From: Lachnospiraceae bacterium UBA7050
GTDB lineage: Bacteria; Bacillota; Clostridia; Lachnospirales; Lachnospiraceae
Direction: 5' to 3'
Length of the DNA: 64,000 nucleotides
NCBI GenBank assembly: GCA_002493905.1
Contig: DLAJ01000020.1
Coordinates: 23,696-87,695 of the forward strand
Below, piece by piece: positions 1 through 8,167 of the stretch. How positions within the stretch are numbered: the stretch's first letter is position 1; each line of letters begins with the position of its first letter. The translations under genes and the position numbers were made by a program. Under the pieces are notes generated by a model, which was given only the letters and a program-made list of their open reading frames with translations, did no database searches and was not told the origin of the DNA.

Positions 1-248
1 CCCGCCGTTCCCCCTGGCTCGCCGTCGTCACTGTAGCGCATGATCTTGGCATGTTCCCCGATCACATACGCATAGCAGTTGTGTTTCGCGTCCCAGTATT
101 TCTTTTTGATCTCTTCTATAAATAAAGCTGCCTCTTCCTCCGTTTTCACTGGGCGCAGCGCCGCGATAAAGCGTGACTTTTTTTCTTCAATTTCCCCGCT
201 GCCGCCTGCCAGCAGAATCCTGTACCCGTTCGTCCCGTCCTGTGCCAT
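1..248 (-). CDS. YigZ/IMPACT (UPF0029) family protein, N-terminal part
   Basis: The gene is cut by the left window edge; about 82 codons are visible. Translation from the ATG at 248 gives a protein with KSRFIAALRPV near residue 24, the family-typical KKYWDAKHNCYAYV stretch and YSDDGEPGGTAG at the cut end, a close match to the DDGEP.GTAG signature of the YigZ/IMPACT family. Members have an N-terminal domain with an S5-like fold and often regulate translation or bind nucleic acid; the bacterial role is poorly defined. A GAGGAG box lies 7 bases before the ATG. It diverges from the PBP gene on the other strand. Confidence 0.85.
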   Translation of the reverse strand, partial: MAQDGTNGYRILLAGGSGEIEEKKSRFIAALRPVKTEEEAALFIEEIKKKYWDAKHNCYAYVIGEHAKIMRYSDDGEPGGTA

Positions 249-420
249 TGTTCATCTCCTCATCCCGCTCCATTCAAATACTCTTCCGTTTAGCATACCA
301 CACACCGCATTCCGACGCAATTCCCCAGCCCGCCATCCGTCCGCGCCAATCGTATAAAATGTATGGAATTGTGAACAATCATAAAAACATCATAAAATCC
401 TTTATTTACCATCAGGGTTT

Positions 421-429
421 TGGTATAAT
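421..429 (+). promoter_or_regulatory. extended -10 promoter of the class A PBP gene
   Basis: TGGTATAAT (TG-N-TATAAT) is a perfect extended -10 box. The -35 region (TTTATT at 401-406, 17 bp upstream) is weak, as is usual for extended -10 promoters. The probable start point is about 35 bases before the ATG at 473. Confidence 0.6.
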
Positions 430-472
430 GTATTTGGTATTTTTTGCGCAGAAAGGATAGGCACCCGATAGA

Positions 473-3418
473 ATGAATTACGGCAAATACGGCACACGCA
501 AAAGACAGCGTGCGCTTACTTCTAAAACAACAAAATTAAAAAAGATGATTCTCGTCACCATGCTCAAAGCGATTCTGGTATGCTTCATCACAACGATTGT
601 ACTCGGCATTTCGCTTGTGCTCGGTATGTTCCGCGGCATCTTAAATTCGACGCCTGACATTTCGATTGAAGACGTCATTCCTACAAGCTACGCGAGCGTT
701 GTCTACGACAGTGAAGGACACGAAATGGTCAAGCTGGTCGAAGAAGGCTCGAACCGAAGTCCCGTCACGATGGATCTAATTCCGGATGATCTGGCGCATG
801 CGTTTGTTGCGATTGAGGACCAGCGTTTTTACCAGCACAACGGCATTGATATCAAGGGCATCCTGCGTGCGGGTTTTACCGGCTTAAAAAACGGCGGGCA
901 TTTTACATCCGGAGCCAGTACCATCACGCAGCAGCTTCTAAAAAACAACGTATTCGACGGCTGGGTGACAGAGCGTACATTTATTGAACGCCTGAAGCGG
1001 AAAATTCAGGAGCAGTACCTTGCCATTCAGCTTGAGAAATATATGGACAAGGATCAGATTCTTGAATATTACATGAATACGATTAACCTCGGTCACTCAA
1101 CGCTCGGCGTACAGGCGGCATCCCAGCGCTACTTTGATAAACCGGTCTATGAGCTGACGCTGTCGGAATGTGCGGTCATCGCCGGCATCACGCAGAATCC
1201 TTCCCAATATGACCCGATCATCTACCCCGAAGAAAACGCAGGCCGCCGCAAGGACGTGCTGGACAGGATGCTGGAACAGGAATGGATTTCCCAGGCGGAA
1301 TACGACGAAGCAATGGCAGATGACGTCTATTCCCGCATTCAGACTGTCAACCAGAACATCATTGACTCTTCTGTCTATACTTATTTTGAAGACGCACTTG
1401 TCAGCCAGTTGGAGCGCGATCTTCAGGAAAAAGCCGGCTACAGCCCGACACAGGCGAAAAATCTCTTATACAGCGGCGGTCTCAGCATTTATTCCACACA
1501 GGACCGCACCATACAGGCAATGGCGGATGAAGTCTGCTCCAACCCGGAAAATTATCCCGAAAATGTCCGATATGAGCTTTCTTACCAGCTCACAATCGAA
1601 AAACCGGACGGAAGCTATGAAAATTTCGGTTCCGAATCGTTTACCGCCTACTTTAAGGAAAGCGACCGGAACTTCAAAATGCTGTATTCTTCAGAGGAAG
1701 ATGCCTATGCGGCAATTGAAACTTACAAGGAGGCTGTAATGAGTCCAGGAGATACATTCGTCTCAGAAACGATCTCCTTAACGCCGCAGCCACAGATTTC
1801 CATGACGATCATGGATCAGCATACAGGACATGTCCTCGCAATGGTCGGCGGACGCGGTCAGAAGGAAGGAAGCAGAACCTTGAACCGCGCATTTTCCGTA
1901 CAGCGCCAGCCCGGTTCTACATTCAAAATCATTGCAGCCTATGCACCTGCACTGGATACCGGCATGAAAACGCTCGCTTCCGTTTACAATGACGCGCCGT
2001 TTAACTATGACGACGGAACGCCGGTTCAGAACTATGACCGGAAATACCATGGTCTTTTATCCATAAGAGATGGTATTTTAGGCTCCATTAATGTACTTGC
2101 GGCTAAAACGATCACAGAAATTACGCCGGCGCTCGGTTTCAGCTATACCCAGAACTTCGGGTTTTCCACTCTGGTCGAAAGCGCACCAAACTCTGACGGC
2201 ACTAAAGTTCTGTCCGATGTGACCCAGTCACTGTCGCTCGGCGGACTTACTACCGGCGTTAAAAACTATGAGCTTTGCGCCGCTTATGCCACGATCGCCA
2301 ACAACGGTACTTACTTAGAGCCAATCCTCTATACAAAGGTAATCGACTCCCACGGAAATGTTATTTTGGATAACACGGTTAATCAGGAATCCCATCAGGT
2401 TATTAAAGAAACGACCGCATATCTCCTGACAAACGCAATGGAAGATGTTCTGACCGGCGGCGGCAGCGGCATCGTTTCCCCAACCGGAACTGCAGCAAAT
2501 TTCACCGGTCAGGCACTTGCCGGGAAAACAGGAACTTCCACTGCCTACCGTGATGTGTGGTTTGCAGGTTTTTCTCCATATTATACCTGTACCGTATGGA
2601 CCGGCTATGATAACCGGAACTCCACAACCTTCCTAAGCGGCAGCGAACGCAATCTTTCCAAAAACCTGTGGCGTCTGGTTATGACAAAGATTCACGAGAA
2701 CCTTCCTTATCAGGCATTTACAATGCCAAGCGGAATCACGACCTGTACAGTCTGCAGCCGGTCCGGTAAGCTTCCGATTGCAGGACTTTGCGACAACACA
2801 TTGAAAACCGAATATTTTGAAAACGGAACGCAGCCGACCGAGCTCTGTGATGTCCACTATTCCGGCTCTGTCTGCTGTGTGGATGTCCTTCCGGCAAGTG
2901 AAAACTGTCCATTCCAGATTGAAGGCATTCTGGAATTGCTACCGGTTGAACATGAGTCCCTGCTGCGCGGTTCCACAATGGTAAATGCGGACGGTACCGT
3001 AACAACCGCTTCCACAACAAATATGTGCCAGCACACGGCAGAATTTTTCGCCCTGCCCGATTCGGATGCACTCCTGCTCCAGCAATGGGCAAATGTGCTC
3101 CCTGAGCAGCAGCAGGCAATTCTTGATACAAGCCCTTCCGATTATTTCCGCAACCTGATCGGTTACGGAACGCAGCCCCCGGTTCCTGATACCGGCGGAG
3201 AAGTGATTCCGATCCTGCCGCCTGACGGCACCTCTCCTGACGCCGGAGGAGGCACAGGAGGTTCCGGAACCGATAACGGTGGAGGCGGCACAGGCACTGA
3301 GAGCGGCAGCGGCGGCGCTGTGAGCGGCGGTGCGGGGGCCGCAGGCGGCGCGGCAGGCGATTCCGGCGGCGCCGGTACGACCGGTTCAGGCACCGGGCAG
3401 CCGCCAAACGGAACCTAA
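473..3418 (+). CDS. class A penicillin-binding protein (bifunctional transglycosylase/transpeptidase)
   Basis: This 981-residue protein polymerises and cross-links peptidoglycan on the outer face of the membrane. A basic N-terminus precedes one membrane anchor (about 25-52). The GT51 glycosyltransferase domain shows EDQRFY near 115-120 with the catalytic Glu and TITQQLLKN near 150. The transpeptidase domain has the SxxK motif GSTFK near 481, SIN near 537 and KTGT near 684. After about residue 880 the chain becomes a Pro- then Gly/Ser/Thr-rich tail with no recognisable fold, probably a wall-spanning linker. The AAAGGA ribosome site sits a long 15 bases from the ATG. It ends before a strong terminator and is monocistronic. 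Confidence 0.95.
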   Translation: MNYGKYGTRKRQRALTSKTTKLKKMILVTMLKAILVCFITTIVLGISLVLGMFRGILNSTPDISIEDVIPTSYASVVYDSEGHEMVKLVEEGSNRSPVTMDLIPDDLAHAFVAIEDQRFYQHNGIDIKGILRAGFTGLKNGGHFTSGASTITQQLLKNNVFDGWVTERTFIERLKRKIQEQYLAIQLEKYMDKDQILEYYMNTINLGHSTLGVQAASQRYFDKPVYELTLSECAVIAGITQNPSQYDPIIYPEENAGRRKDVLDRMLEQEWISQAEYDEAMADDVYSRIQTVNQNIIDSSVYTYFEDALVSQLERDLQEKAGYSPTQAKNLLYSGGLSIYSTQDRTIQAMADEVCSNPENYPENVRYELSYQLTIEKPDGSYENFGSESFTAYFKESDRNFKMLYSSEEDAYAAIETYKEAVMSPGDTFVSETISLTPQPQISMTIMDQHTGHVLAMVGGRGQKEGSRTLNRAFSVQRQPGSTFKIIAAYAPALDTGMKTLASVYNDAPFNYDDGTPVQNYDRKYHGLLSIRDGILGSINVLAAKTITEITPALGFSYTQNFGFSTLVESAPNSDGTKVLSDVTQSLSLGGLTTGVKNYELCAAYATIANNGTYLEPILYTKVIDSHGNVILDNTVNQESHQVIKETTAYLLTNAMEDVLTGGGSGIVSPTGTAANFTGQALAGKTGTSTAYRDVWFAGFSPYYTCTVWTGYDNRNSTTFLSGSERNLSKNLWRLVMTKIHENLPYQAFTMPSGITTCTVCSRSGKLPIAGLCDNTLKTEYFENGTQPTELCDVHYSGSVCCVDVLPASENCPFQIEGILELLPVEHESLLRGSTMVNADGTVTTASTTNMCQHTAEFFALPDSDALLLQQWANVLPEQQQAILDTSPSDYFRNLIGYGTQPPVPDTGGEVIPILPPDGTSPDAGGGTGGSGTDNGGGGTGTESGSGGAVSGGAGAAGGAAGDSGGAGTTGSGTGQPPNGT

Positions 3419-3499
3419 GCGGAGCATCCCGTCAGACAACCCGGCACATCCGTGAAAAACATATACTGGCAGGTAACACGATAAAAACAGTGCGGTCAT

Positions 3500-3546
3500 A
3501 AAATAAAAAGAGGTACAGCCATCTGGTCTGTACCTCTTTTTATTTT
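3500..3546. terminator. bidirectional intrinsic terminator
   Basis: AAAATAAAAAGAGGTACAG pairs perfectly with CTGTACCTCTTTTTATTTT across a 9-base loop, giving U-tracts in both directions. It ends both the PBP gene (plus) and the minus-strand operon that finishes at 3631. Confidence 0.85.
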
Positions 3547-3630
3547 ATTGCAGACTATCCTGCTGCAGATTGTCTGCCCCTCATCAGTGCAATGAAAAGT
3601 ACCTCTTTACCAATTAAAAATGCTGCTTCT

Positions 3631-4143
3631 TTACTGCGCAGGCTCCCCGCCGCCCTCCGGCTGATCTGCTCCTTCCCCGTCCTCCGGCGTGGGCGTCGTA
3701 GGCGCTGCCTCCACTTCCTTCTCAAACTGTTCTAAATAGCTGCTCTTGATATAAGCTTCGCCGCCATCATATTGAATCTTTGTCCATTTATTATCCGCTT
3801 CGCCGACTTCCTCGATCATCGGAAACTCGGAACCCTTTACGACTGTGCCAAGCTTTGTTCCGTTCGCGGAAGGTTCTGCCCTGACATTCACCGAGGTTGT
3901 TGTCCGCACCATCATTACCGTAACCGTCGTCGGTTCCGGCGTTGGCGTCGGTTCCGGCGTCATTTCCGGTGTCGGCGTATCCGTCGGATTCGTGTCATCC
4001 ACAAACACATTGGAGGCAGAGCTTAAATCCGGCTCCGGTTCTGCTTTCGGCCGGATGCTCAGCTTCACGCTTAAGACGATCACCACAATCCCGAGGCAGA
4101 TGACAAATCCCATCAGAATTGCCGTCAATGTATTTTTATTCAT
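3631..4143 (-). CDS. membrane-anchored SH3b-domain protein
   Basis: A 170-residue protein with a short Lys/Asn N-terminus, one membrane segment (about 8-28), a Thr/Pro/Glu-rich linker (about 45-75) and a bacterial SH3 domain (about 78-140) containing VNVRAEPS, LGTVVKG, KWTKIQY and AYIKSSYL. SH3b domains usually bind cell-wall peptides or act as spacers. The start at ATG 4143 has AAGGAG 5 bases upstream; a GTG two codons earlier overlaps that site and is less likely. It is the last gene of a minus-strand group reaching up to 7928, 33 bp after the preceding gene. Its partner is unknown. Confidence 0.8.
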   Translation of the reverse strand: MNKNTLTAILMGFVICLGIVVIVLSVKLSIRPKAEPEPDLSSASNVFVDDTNPTDTPTPEMTPEPTPTPEPTTVTVMMVRTTTSVNVRAEPSANGTKLGTVVKGSEFPMIEEVGEADNKWTKIQYDGGEAYIKSSYLEQFEKEVEAAPTTPTPEDGEGADQPEGGGEPAQ

Positions 4144-4176
4144 AAGCACTCCTTTCCGCCTGCGGCTTCCTCACTT

Positions 4177-5361
4177 CTACCATGCATAAACACCCGAATT
4201 GAGGTAGATATCTTCGATCACCCATTCGCCGTTCCGGTATACCACTTCGCAGTCAAAGTAGCCGTTATAACTCTCCTCTTTTGATTCATAGTACGATTCC
4301 GTCCACCAATCAAGGACATCATAGTCATATGAAGTTGTATAACCTAGTGTAATATCGTTGCGGTACTCGCCGGTATCCCAGTCAAACCACCCGCCATAGC
4401 TGGACGCTTCAAAGTCAGCGAGTTCCAGTCTTGTAAAATAACCATCGTCAATCGTGAGATCCTCCACCAGACCGTCATAGCAGGACTGTTCCCCTTCCGT
4501 CGGTGCCTGTAAGCCCGCCGCCGCAAACGCAGTCTGTGCATCCTCCCCGTTTAACGCGCTCTGATACAGGCTTTTTACGATCTCAGGTACTTTGCCGGCA
4601 ATCTGATCCATCGTCCCTTCCTGTAACACAGGCAAATCCATCACAAATACATTATAATAGGTATTAACCGTCACATCTTCCGTATACGTCTGGAAGACGT
4701 CCCCACTCACCTGTATCCGGTAATCGCCCGCAATCATCCTGTCAATCCTGTAGGCAGTCTCGTAAGCGTTAAGATACACTTCTGTTGAATCGTCATCCCG
4801 CGTGGAATTGCTCTCATTCAGGGTAATCCCGTTAACGGATACTGTCATCATCTTCGGCGCCGTGATATACACATCTTCGGCATAAAAATCCAGAGGGCAG
4901 ACTTCATATTCCTTAAAAAAGAATAATCTCTTTTTTCCGGTCTCCAAAACTTGTACCGTATGAGCTCCACGCCCGGCATCCAGCACATAAACACCTTCGC
5001 CTAACTGCTCATCTGTGCGCCCCACAGCATCTGCCGCCTCATCCGCAAATCCATACTTTTCCATAACTGCAGCATACACATTCACGTTTACAAAATCTGA
5101 CTCTCCCGCTTCCTGCGGCTGAAGATAGCTGTAGGCAGTCGCATAATCGCCTTCTTTTAAGGCGCTAAAATATTGATCTGCAACCCGTTTCGGATCATTG
5201 TAGTGTTTGATCATGATCGCGCTTCCCGCAATTCCGGCTATCAAAACGATCAATTCCAGCAAAAATATGACCAGCCGCAGTCCGGGATTTCTCTTTTTTT
5301 CATTCTGAACAGACTGATTCTGCATTCCATTCTCCTGTTTCTCAGACATGTCTTCTGTCAT
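4177..5361 (-). CDS. single-pass membrane protein resembling TcaA-type zinc-ribbon membrane proteins
   Basis: The roughly 390-residue product has a polar N-terminus, one membrane helix (about 30-50) and a large predicted extracytoplasmic part. The segment after the helix (DQYFSALKEGDYATAYSYL) resembles the NTF2-like or DUF4878 start seen in many Clostridia surface proteins; a beta-rich middle and a Tyr/Trp-rich C-terminal domain follow. Unlike its neighbours it lacks an N-terminal zinc ribbon. AGAGGAGG directly abuts the ATG at 5361, so the ATG at 5349 is a real alternative. It probably belongs to the 3631-7928 operon. I cannot assign a biochemical role. Confidence 0.7.
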   Translation of the reverse strand: MTEDMSEKQENGMQNQSVQNEKKRNPGLRLVIFLLELIVLIAGIAGSAIMIKHYNDPKRVADQYFSALKEGDYATAYSYLQPQEAGESDFVNVNVYAAVMEKYGFADEAADAVGRTDEQLGEGVYVLDAGRGAHTVQVLETGKKRLFFFKEYEVCPLDFYAEDVYITAPKMMTVSVNGITLNESNSTRDDDSTEVYLNAYETAYRIDRMIAGDYRIQVSGDVFQTYTEDVTVNTYYNVFVMDLPVLQEGTMDQIAGKVPEIVKSLYQSALNGEDAQTAFAAAGLQAPTEGEQSCYDGLVEDLTIDDGYFTRLELADFEASSYGGWFDWDTGEYRNDITLGYTTSYDYDVLDWWTESYYESKEESYNGYFDCEVVYRNGEWVIEDIYLNSGVYAW

Positions 5362-5465
5362 CCTCCTCTTTCAAACTCCGGAAATTTCCGGCAATCTTTA
5401 AGCATCCGGTTCATTATTCTTCGTTTTCCGGTGTGCAGCGTTCCGTTTTCGTGCATCTTTGGATG

Positions 5466-6797
5466 TTACTCTTCCAACATGTCCTCAATCGCGTCTTCTG
5501 TTCCCTCTCCGGATGTTGTCCCATACGTCACATACTCCTCAATCATCTTCATGTTATTAGCTTCTGTCTCGTTTAGGACACCTGCTTCAAGCATGATATC
5601 GTATGAAGGGTCCTCTCCATTTTCGAGCATTTCCGAAAAACGCTCGATCTGTTCATCACTCATATTGTACAGAAGGTCGGAAAGTAATATGTCCGGTTCA
5701 TACCAGCTCTTTCTCTGGAAATATTCGTGCATATCGTCATCAATCTCGGAAAGATCAACCCCTGCACGCGCTAAAATCTCATAGTATGCGTACCAGAGCT
5801 CATCATCCGTATGTGCGGTTAAATCCTCCTGCGTCAGGCTGCGCGTATCGCTGTCCGCAAATATATAGCCTTCTGCAAGCTCCTGCGCCTCTCTGTATGC
5901 GTCTGTCTCCGGAATTTCAAGCTCAAATGCCACACCGCTGAAATCAACATTTAACTCTTCTCCCGGCTCAACTGCCTGCTGCTCAGCCGGAACTGCCATC
6001 GTGCTTACCGCCAGCTCAGACTTTTGCTCCTTTGGCTTCCCCAGAACGAGGACGCATACAAAAAACGCTGCTGCCGCAACTGCCAGAATTGCAAATATAA
6101 TATTGACCGCTGCCGGCATTACAAACGGCTTTTTCGGCGGTTTTACCGTCTGCGCATACGGCACGCTTCCCGCCTGCGCGTTCCACATTCCTCCTGCCTG
6201 CGGCTGTCCGTTTGGCATATTCCCCGCCTGTGCGTTCCACATTCCTCCCGCCTGCGGCTGTCCGTTCGCCATGTTTCCCGCCTGCGCGTTCCACATTCCT
6301 CCCGCCTGCGGCTGTCCGTTTGGCATATTCCCCGCCTGTGCGTTCCACATTCCTCCCGCCTGCGGCTGCCCGTTCGCCATGTTTCCCGCCTGTGCGTTCC
6401 ACATTCCTCCCGCCTGCGGCTGTCCGTTTGGCATGTTTCCCGCCTGCGCGTTCCACATTCCTCCCGCCTGCAGCTGTACCGACGCTTCTGCAGCGGCTTC
6501 CTGTGTTGGCGCCTCTGCCTTCACCGACGCGTCCGCAGCGGCTTCCTGTTCCGGCGCTTCTGCCTGCACCGACGCTTCCGCAGCAGCTTCCTGTGTTGGC
6601 GCTTCTGCCCGCACCGACGCGTCCGCAGCGGCTTCCTGTTCCGGCGCTTCTGCCTGCGCCTGCGCGTCCATTCCCTGTTCCCCGATATCCGCAGAAGCGG
6701 CCGCGTTTACAGACTGTACAGGCTGCAGCCTGACACCACAGTTTGTACAGAATACGCTGTTATCTGCAATCTGTGCCCCACAACTCTTACAAAGCAT
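5466..6797 (-). CDS. zinc-ribbon membrane protein with two blocks of tandem repeats
   Basis: A 443-residue protein starts with a zinc ribbon (CKSCG...CTNCG, residues 3-20). Four copies of a 15-residue Ala/Glu/Gln-rich repeat (AEAPEQEAAADASV and variants) follow, then about six copies of an 18-residue Gly/Met/Asn/Gln repeat containing GGMWNAQAGNM. A membrane helix near residue 235-255 leads to an acidic C-terminal domain of about 180 residues with no family I recognise. The ribbon and repeats should be cytoplasmic and the acidic domain outside. It lies 21 bp after the next zinc-ribbon gene, consistent with one operon. Repeat number may vary between strains. Confidence 0.75.
   Translation of the reverse strand: MLCKSCGAQIADNSVFCTNCGVRLQPVQSVNAAASADIGEQGMDAQAQAEAPEQEAAADASVRAEAPTQEAAAEASVQAEAPEQEAAADASVKAEAPTQEAAAEASVQLQAGGMWNAQAGNMPNGQPQAGGMWNAQAGNMANGQPQAGGMWNAQAGNMPNGQPQAGGMWNAQAGNMANGQPQAGGMWNAQAGNMPNGQPQAGGMWNAQAGSVPYAQTVKPPKKPFVMPAAVNIIFAILAVAAAAFFVCVLVLGKPKEQKSELAVSTMAVPAEQQAVEPGEELNVDFSGVAFELEIPETDAYREAQELAEGYIFADSDTRSLTQEDLTAHTDDELWYAYYEILARAGVDLSEIDDDMHEYFQRKSWYEPDILLSDLLYNMSDEQIERFSEMLENGEDPSYDIMLEAGVLNETEANNMKMIEEYVTYGTTSGEGTEDAIEDMLEE
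6172..6660 (-). repeat. in-gene tandem repeats (54-bp and 45-bp units)
   Basis: On the plus strand about six 54-bp units (GTTCCACATTCCTCCCGCCT core, 6172-6475) are followed by four 45-bp units (6476-6660). Both keep the reading frame of the zinc-ribbon protein. The units differ by only a few, mostly silent, changes, so the array is probably recent and prone to slippage. Confidence 0.85.
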
Positions 6798-6818
6798 GAT
6801 TCTTCCTCCTTACCGCCT

Positions 6819-7397
6819 TCAAATCCGCTGTCCACATACCGGGCAGAATGCACTGTCCGCCGGAATCTGTGAACCGCACTGACCACAAAGTCTCGTATTC
6901 GGCATCTGAGGCGCATTGTTATCAGTCTGCTGTACTGGAGCCTGCTGTACCGGAGCCTGCGGCACGGTATTTCCTGCCTGCATATTCGGCGCCTGCATCC
7001 CTGAACCGCCTCCCTGCGGCGCATTATTCATCGGCTGTGCCGGCTGTGCAACCTGCGCGCCGCATCCTGCGCAGAATACACTTCCGGGCGCAAGCTGCGC
7101 ACCGCAGTTCGGACATAACTGAATTCCCTTTTTGATCCGGATCTGATCCTGAAGCTGTGCAATCTGATTCAAAGCTCTCGTAATCACACCGCACTGCTCC
7201 GCATAGACATCCTGCTCATCCGCTTTGTGCGCTTCATAATACGCACGGCCAATCTCAGCATACATATTCTGTACGACGGACTGATTGGAGTTCACCTGTT
7301 TTTCCAGGCTGTTTACTTCCGTAAAATTCTGCGTTTTCCTTTTCAGACTGTCGCTTGCATCATTGATCGTCTTTCCTAACTGTTCAAAAAAAGCCAT
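6819..7397 (-). CDS. coiled-coil protein with two C-terminal zinc ribbons
   Basis: The 192-residue protein starts at the ATG at 7397 (GGAG 7 bases upstream) rather than four codons earlier. Its N-terminal half (about 1-90) is a helical coiled-coil-like region (QLGKTINDASDSLKRKT...). Two treble-clef-like zinc ribbons, CPNCG...CAGCG near residue 95-112 and CGQCG...CPVCG at the C-terminus, are joined by a Gln/Pro/Asn-rich linker. No transmembrane segment is seen. It shares the ribbon style of the gene at 5466, which it precedes by 21 bp. Related zinc-ribbon proteins are common in Lachnospiraceae, but none has a role I can name. Confidence 0.75.
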   Translation of the reverse strand: MAFFEQLGKTINDASDSLKRKTQNFTEVNSLEKQVNSNQSVVQNMYAEIGRAYYEAHKADEQDVYAEQCGVITRALNQIAQLQDQIRIKKGIQLCPNCGAQLAPGSVFCAGCGAQVAQPAQPMNNAPQGGGSGMQAPNMQAGNTVPQAPVQQAPVQQTDNNAPQMPNTRLCGQCGSQIPADSAFCPVCGQRI

Positions 7398-7499
7398 GAT
7401 ACTCTCCATTTCTTTCCGGTATCCCCGGATTGATTTTGATTTTCATAAAAAAAGCGCTTTTCAAATAAGCCTGCTGTATAAACCATCTTCTTTATGTAA

Positions 7500-7928
7500 T
7501 TACATCTGCTGGCCGTTACTCATATATTTATCAAGCTGTTTATCAACAACCCCAAGCTTTACGCCCTTCATGCCGAGCGCCATAAATCCCATAACCAGCA
7601 GGAAAATCTCTCTTGCAAGAGAAATGACATACTGGCAGAGACTCGTCAGATTCGCAGGAATCCTGATGTACACATCATCATCAAACCAGCCGACAATGAT
7701 GTTCAGCACGCTCGCAGCATCATCAAGCCAGCCGACCGCAATACTCAATAATCCAAATACGATCACAACGCCGATCATCTTTGCCGCCTGCCGTCTCAGC
7801 CATTCATTCTGTTCTGCGATCAGAACATATCCTGCCAGCAACACCGCCGGTATAAAGCTGACTGCACCCAGAAAATACATTGCCGCCCCTACCAGCGCAA
7901 TAGAAATCCCCAATTTTGATTTTAACAT
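7500..7928 (-). CDS. small integral membrane protein, function unknown
   Basis: A 142-residue hydrophobic protein with about four membrane segments (near 7-35, 48-65, 75-85 and 100-120) and the motif GWLDDAASVLNIIVGWFDDD between the second and third. I recognise no family. AGGAGG lies about 7 bases before the ATG at 7928. It has a clear promoter just upstream and appears to be the first gene of the minus-strand group that continues with the zinc-ribbon and SH3b proteins, so it may be the membrane core of that set. Confidence 0.65.
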   Translation of the reverse strand: MLKSKLGISIALVGAAMYFLGAVSFIPAVLLAGYVLIAEQNEWLRRQAAKMIGVVIVFGLLSIAVGWLDDAASVLNIIVGWFDDDVYIRIPANLTSLCQYVISLAREIFLLVMGFMALGMKGVKLGVVDKQLDKYMSNGQQM

Positions 7929-7978
7929 ATCCTTCTCCTCCTGTTTTTTGATGATTACATCCTATTTTAACAATTTCT

Positions 7979-8007
7979 ATTATAGACTAAGACCCCACCG
8001 TTTTCAA
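7979..8007 (-). promoter_or_regulatory. sigma-A promoter of the 7928-to-3631 operon
   Basis: Read on the minus strand: TTGAAA, 17-bp spacer, TATAAT. Placed about 50 bases before the ATG at 7928. Confidence 0.75.
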
Positions 8008-8045
8008 TAAGATTGTTTTTTTCGACAAGCTGACGTATACTAAAA

Positions 8046-8130
8046 AAAAGAGTGCGAAGCACTCTTTCGAAGAATCCGCCTTGCGGATCCTTCCGGGACT
8101 TTGAAATTTCCGATAGGCAGCAAGAGAACC
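8046..8130 (-). repeat. modular hairpin element, copy 1
   Basis: Read on the minus strand it holds CTATCGGAAATTTC, then CCCGGAAG, a stem GATCCGC/GCGGATT, CTTCGAAAGAG, a stem GAGTGC/GCACTC and a run of T. The same order of parts occurs at 22045, 35760 and 41132 with different stem sequences. It lies between divergent genes. Confidence 0.7.
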
Positions 8131-8167
8131 GATTCTTTTAGGAGGAGCAGCATTGGGAGGATTTACC

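Noticed and set aside
2736..3407. Long minus-strand frame under the PBP tail
   Set aside because: Low-complexity Arg/Cys-rich product mirrored from the Gly/Ser-rich coding strand.
6001..6882. Long plus-strand frames opposite the zinc-ribbon repeat gene
   Set aside because: They exist because in-frame tandem repeats on the minus strand keep the antisense frames open; Cys/Phe/Pro-rich products without initiation signals.
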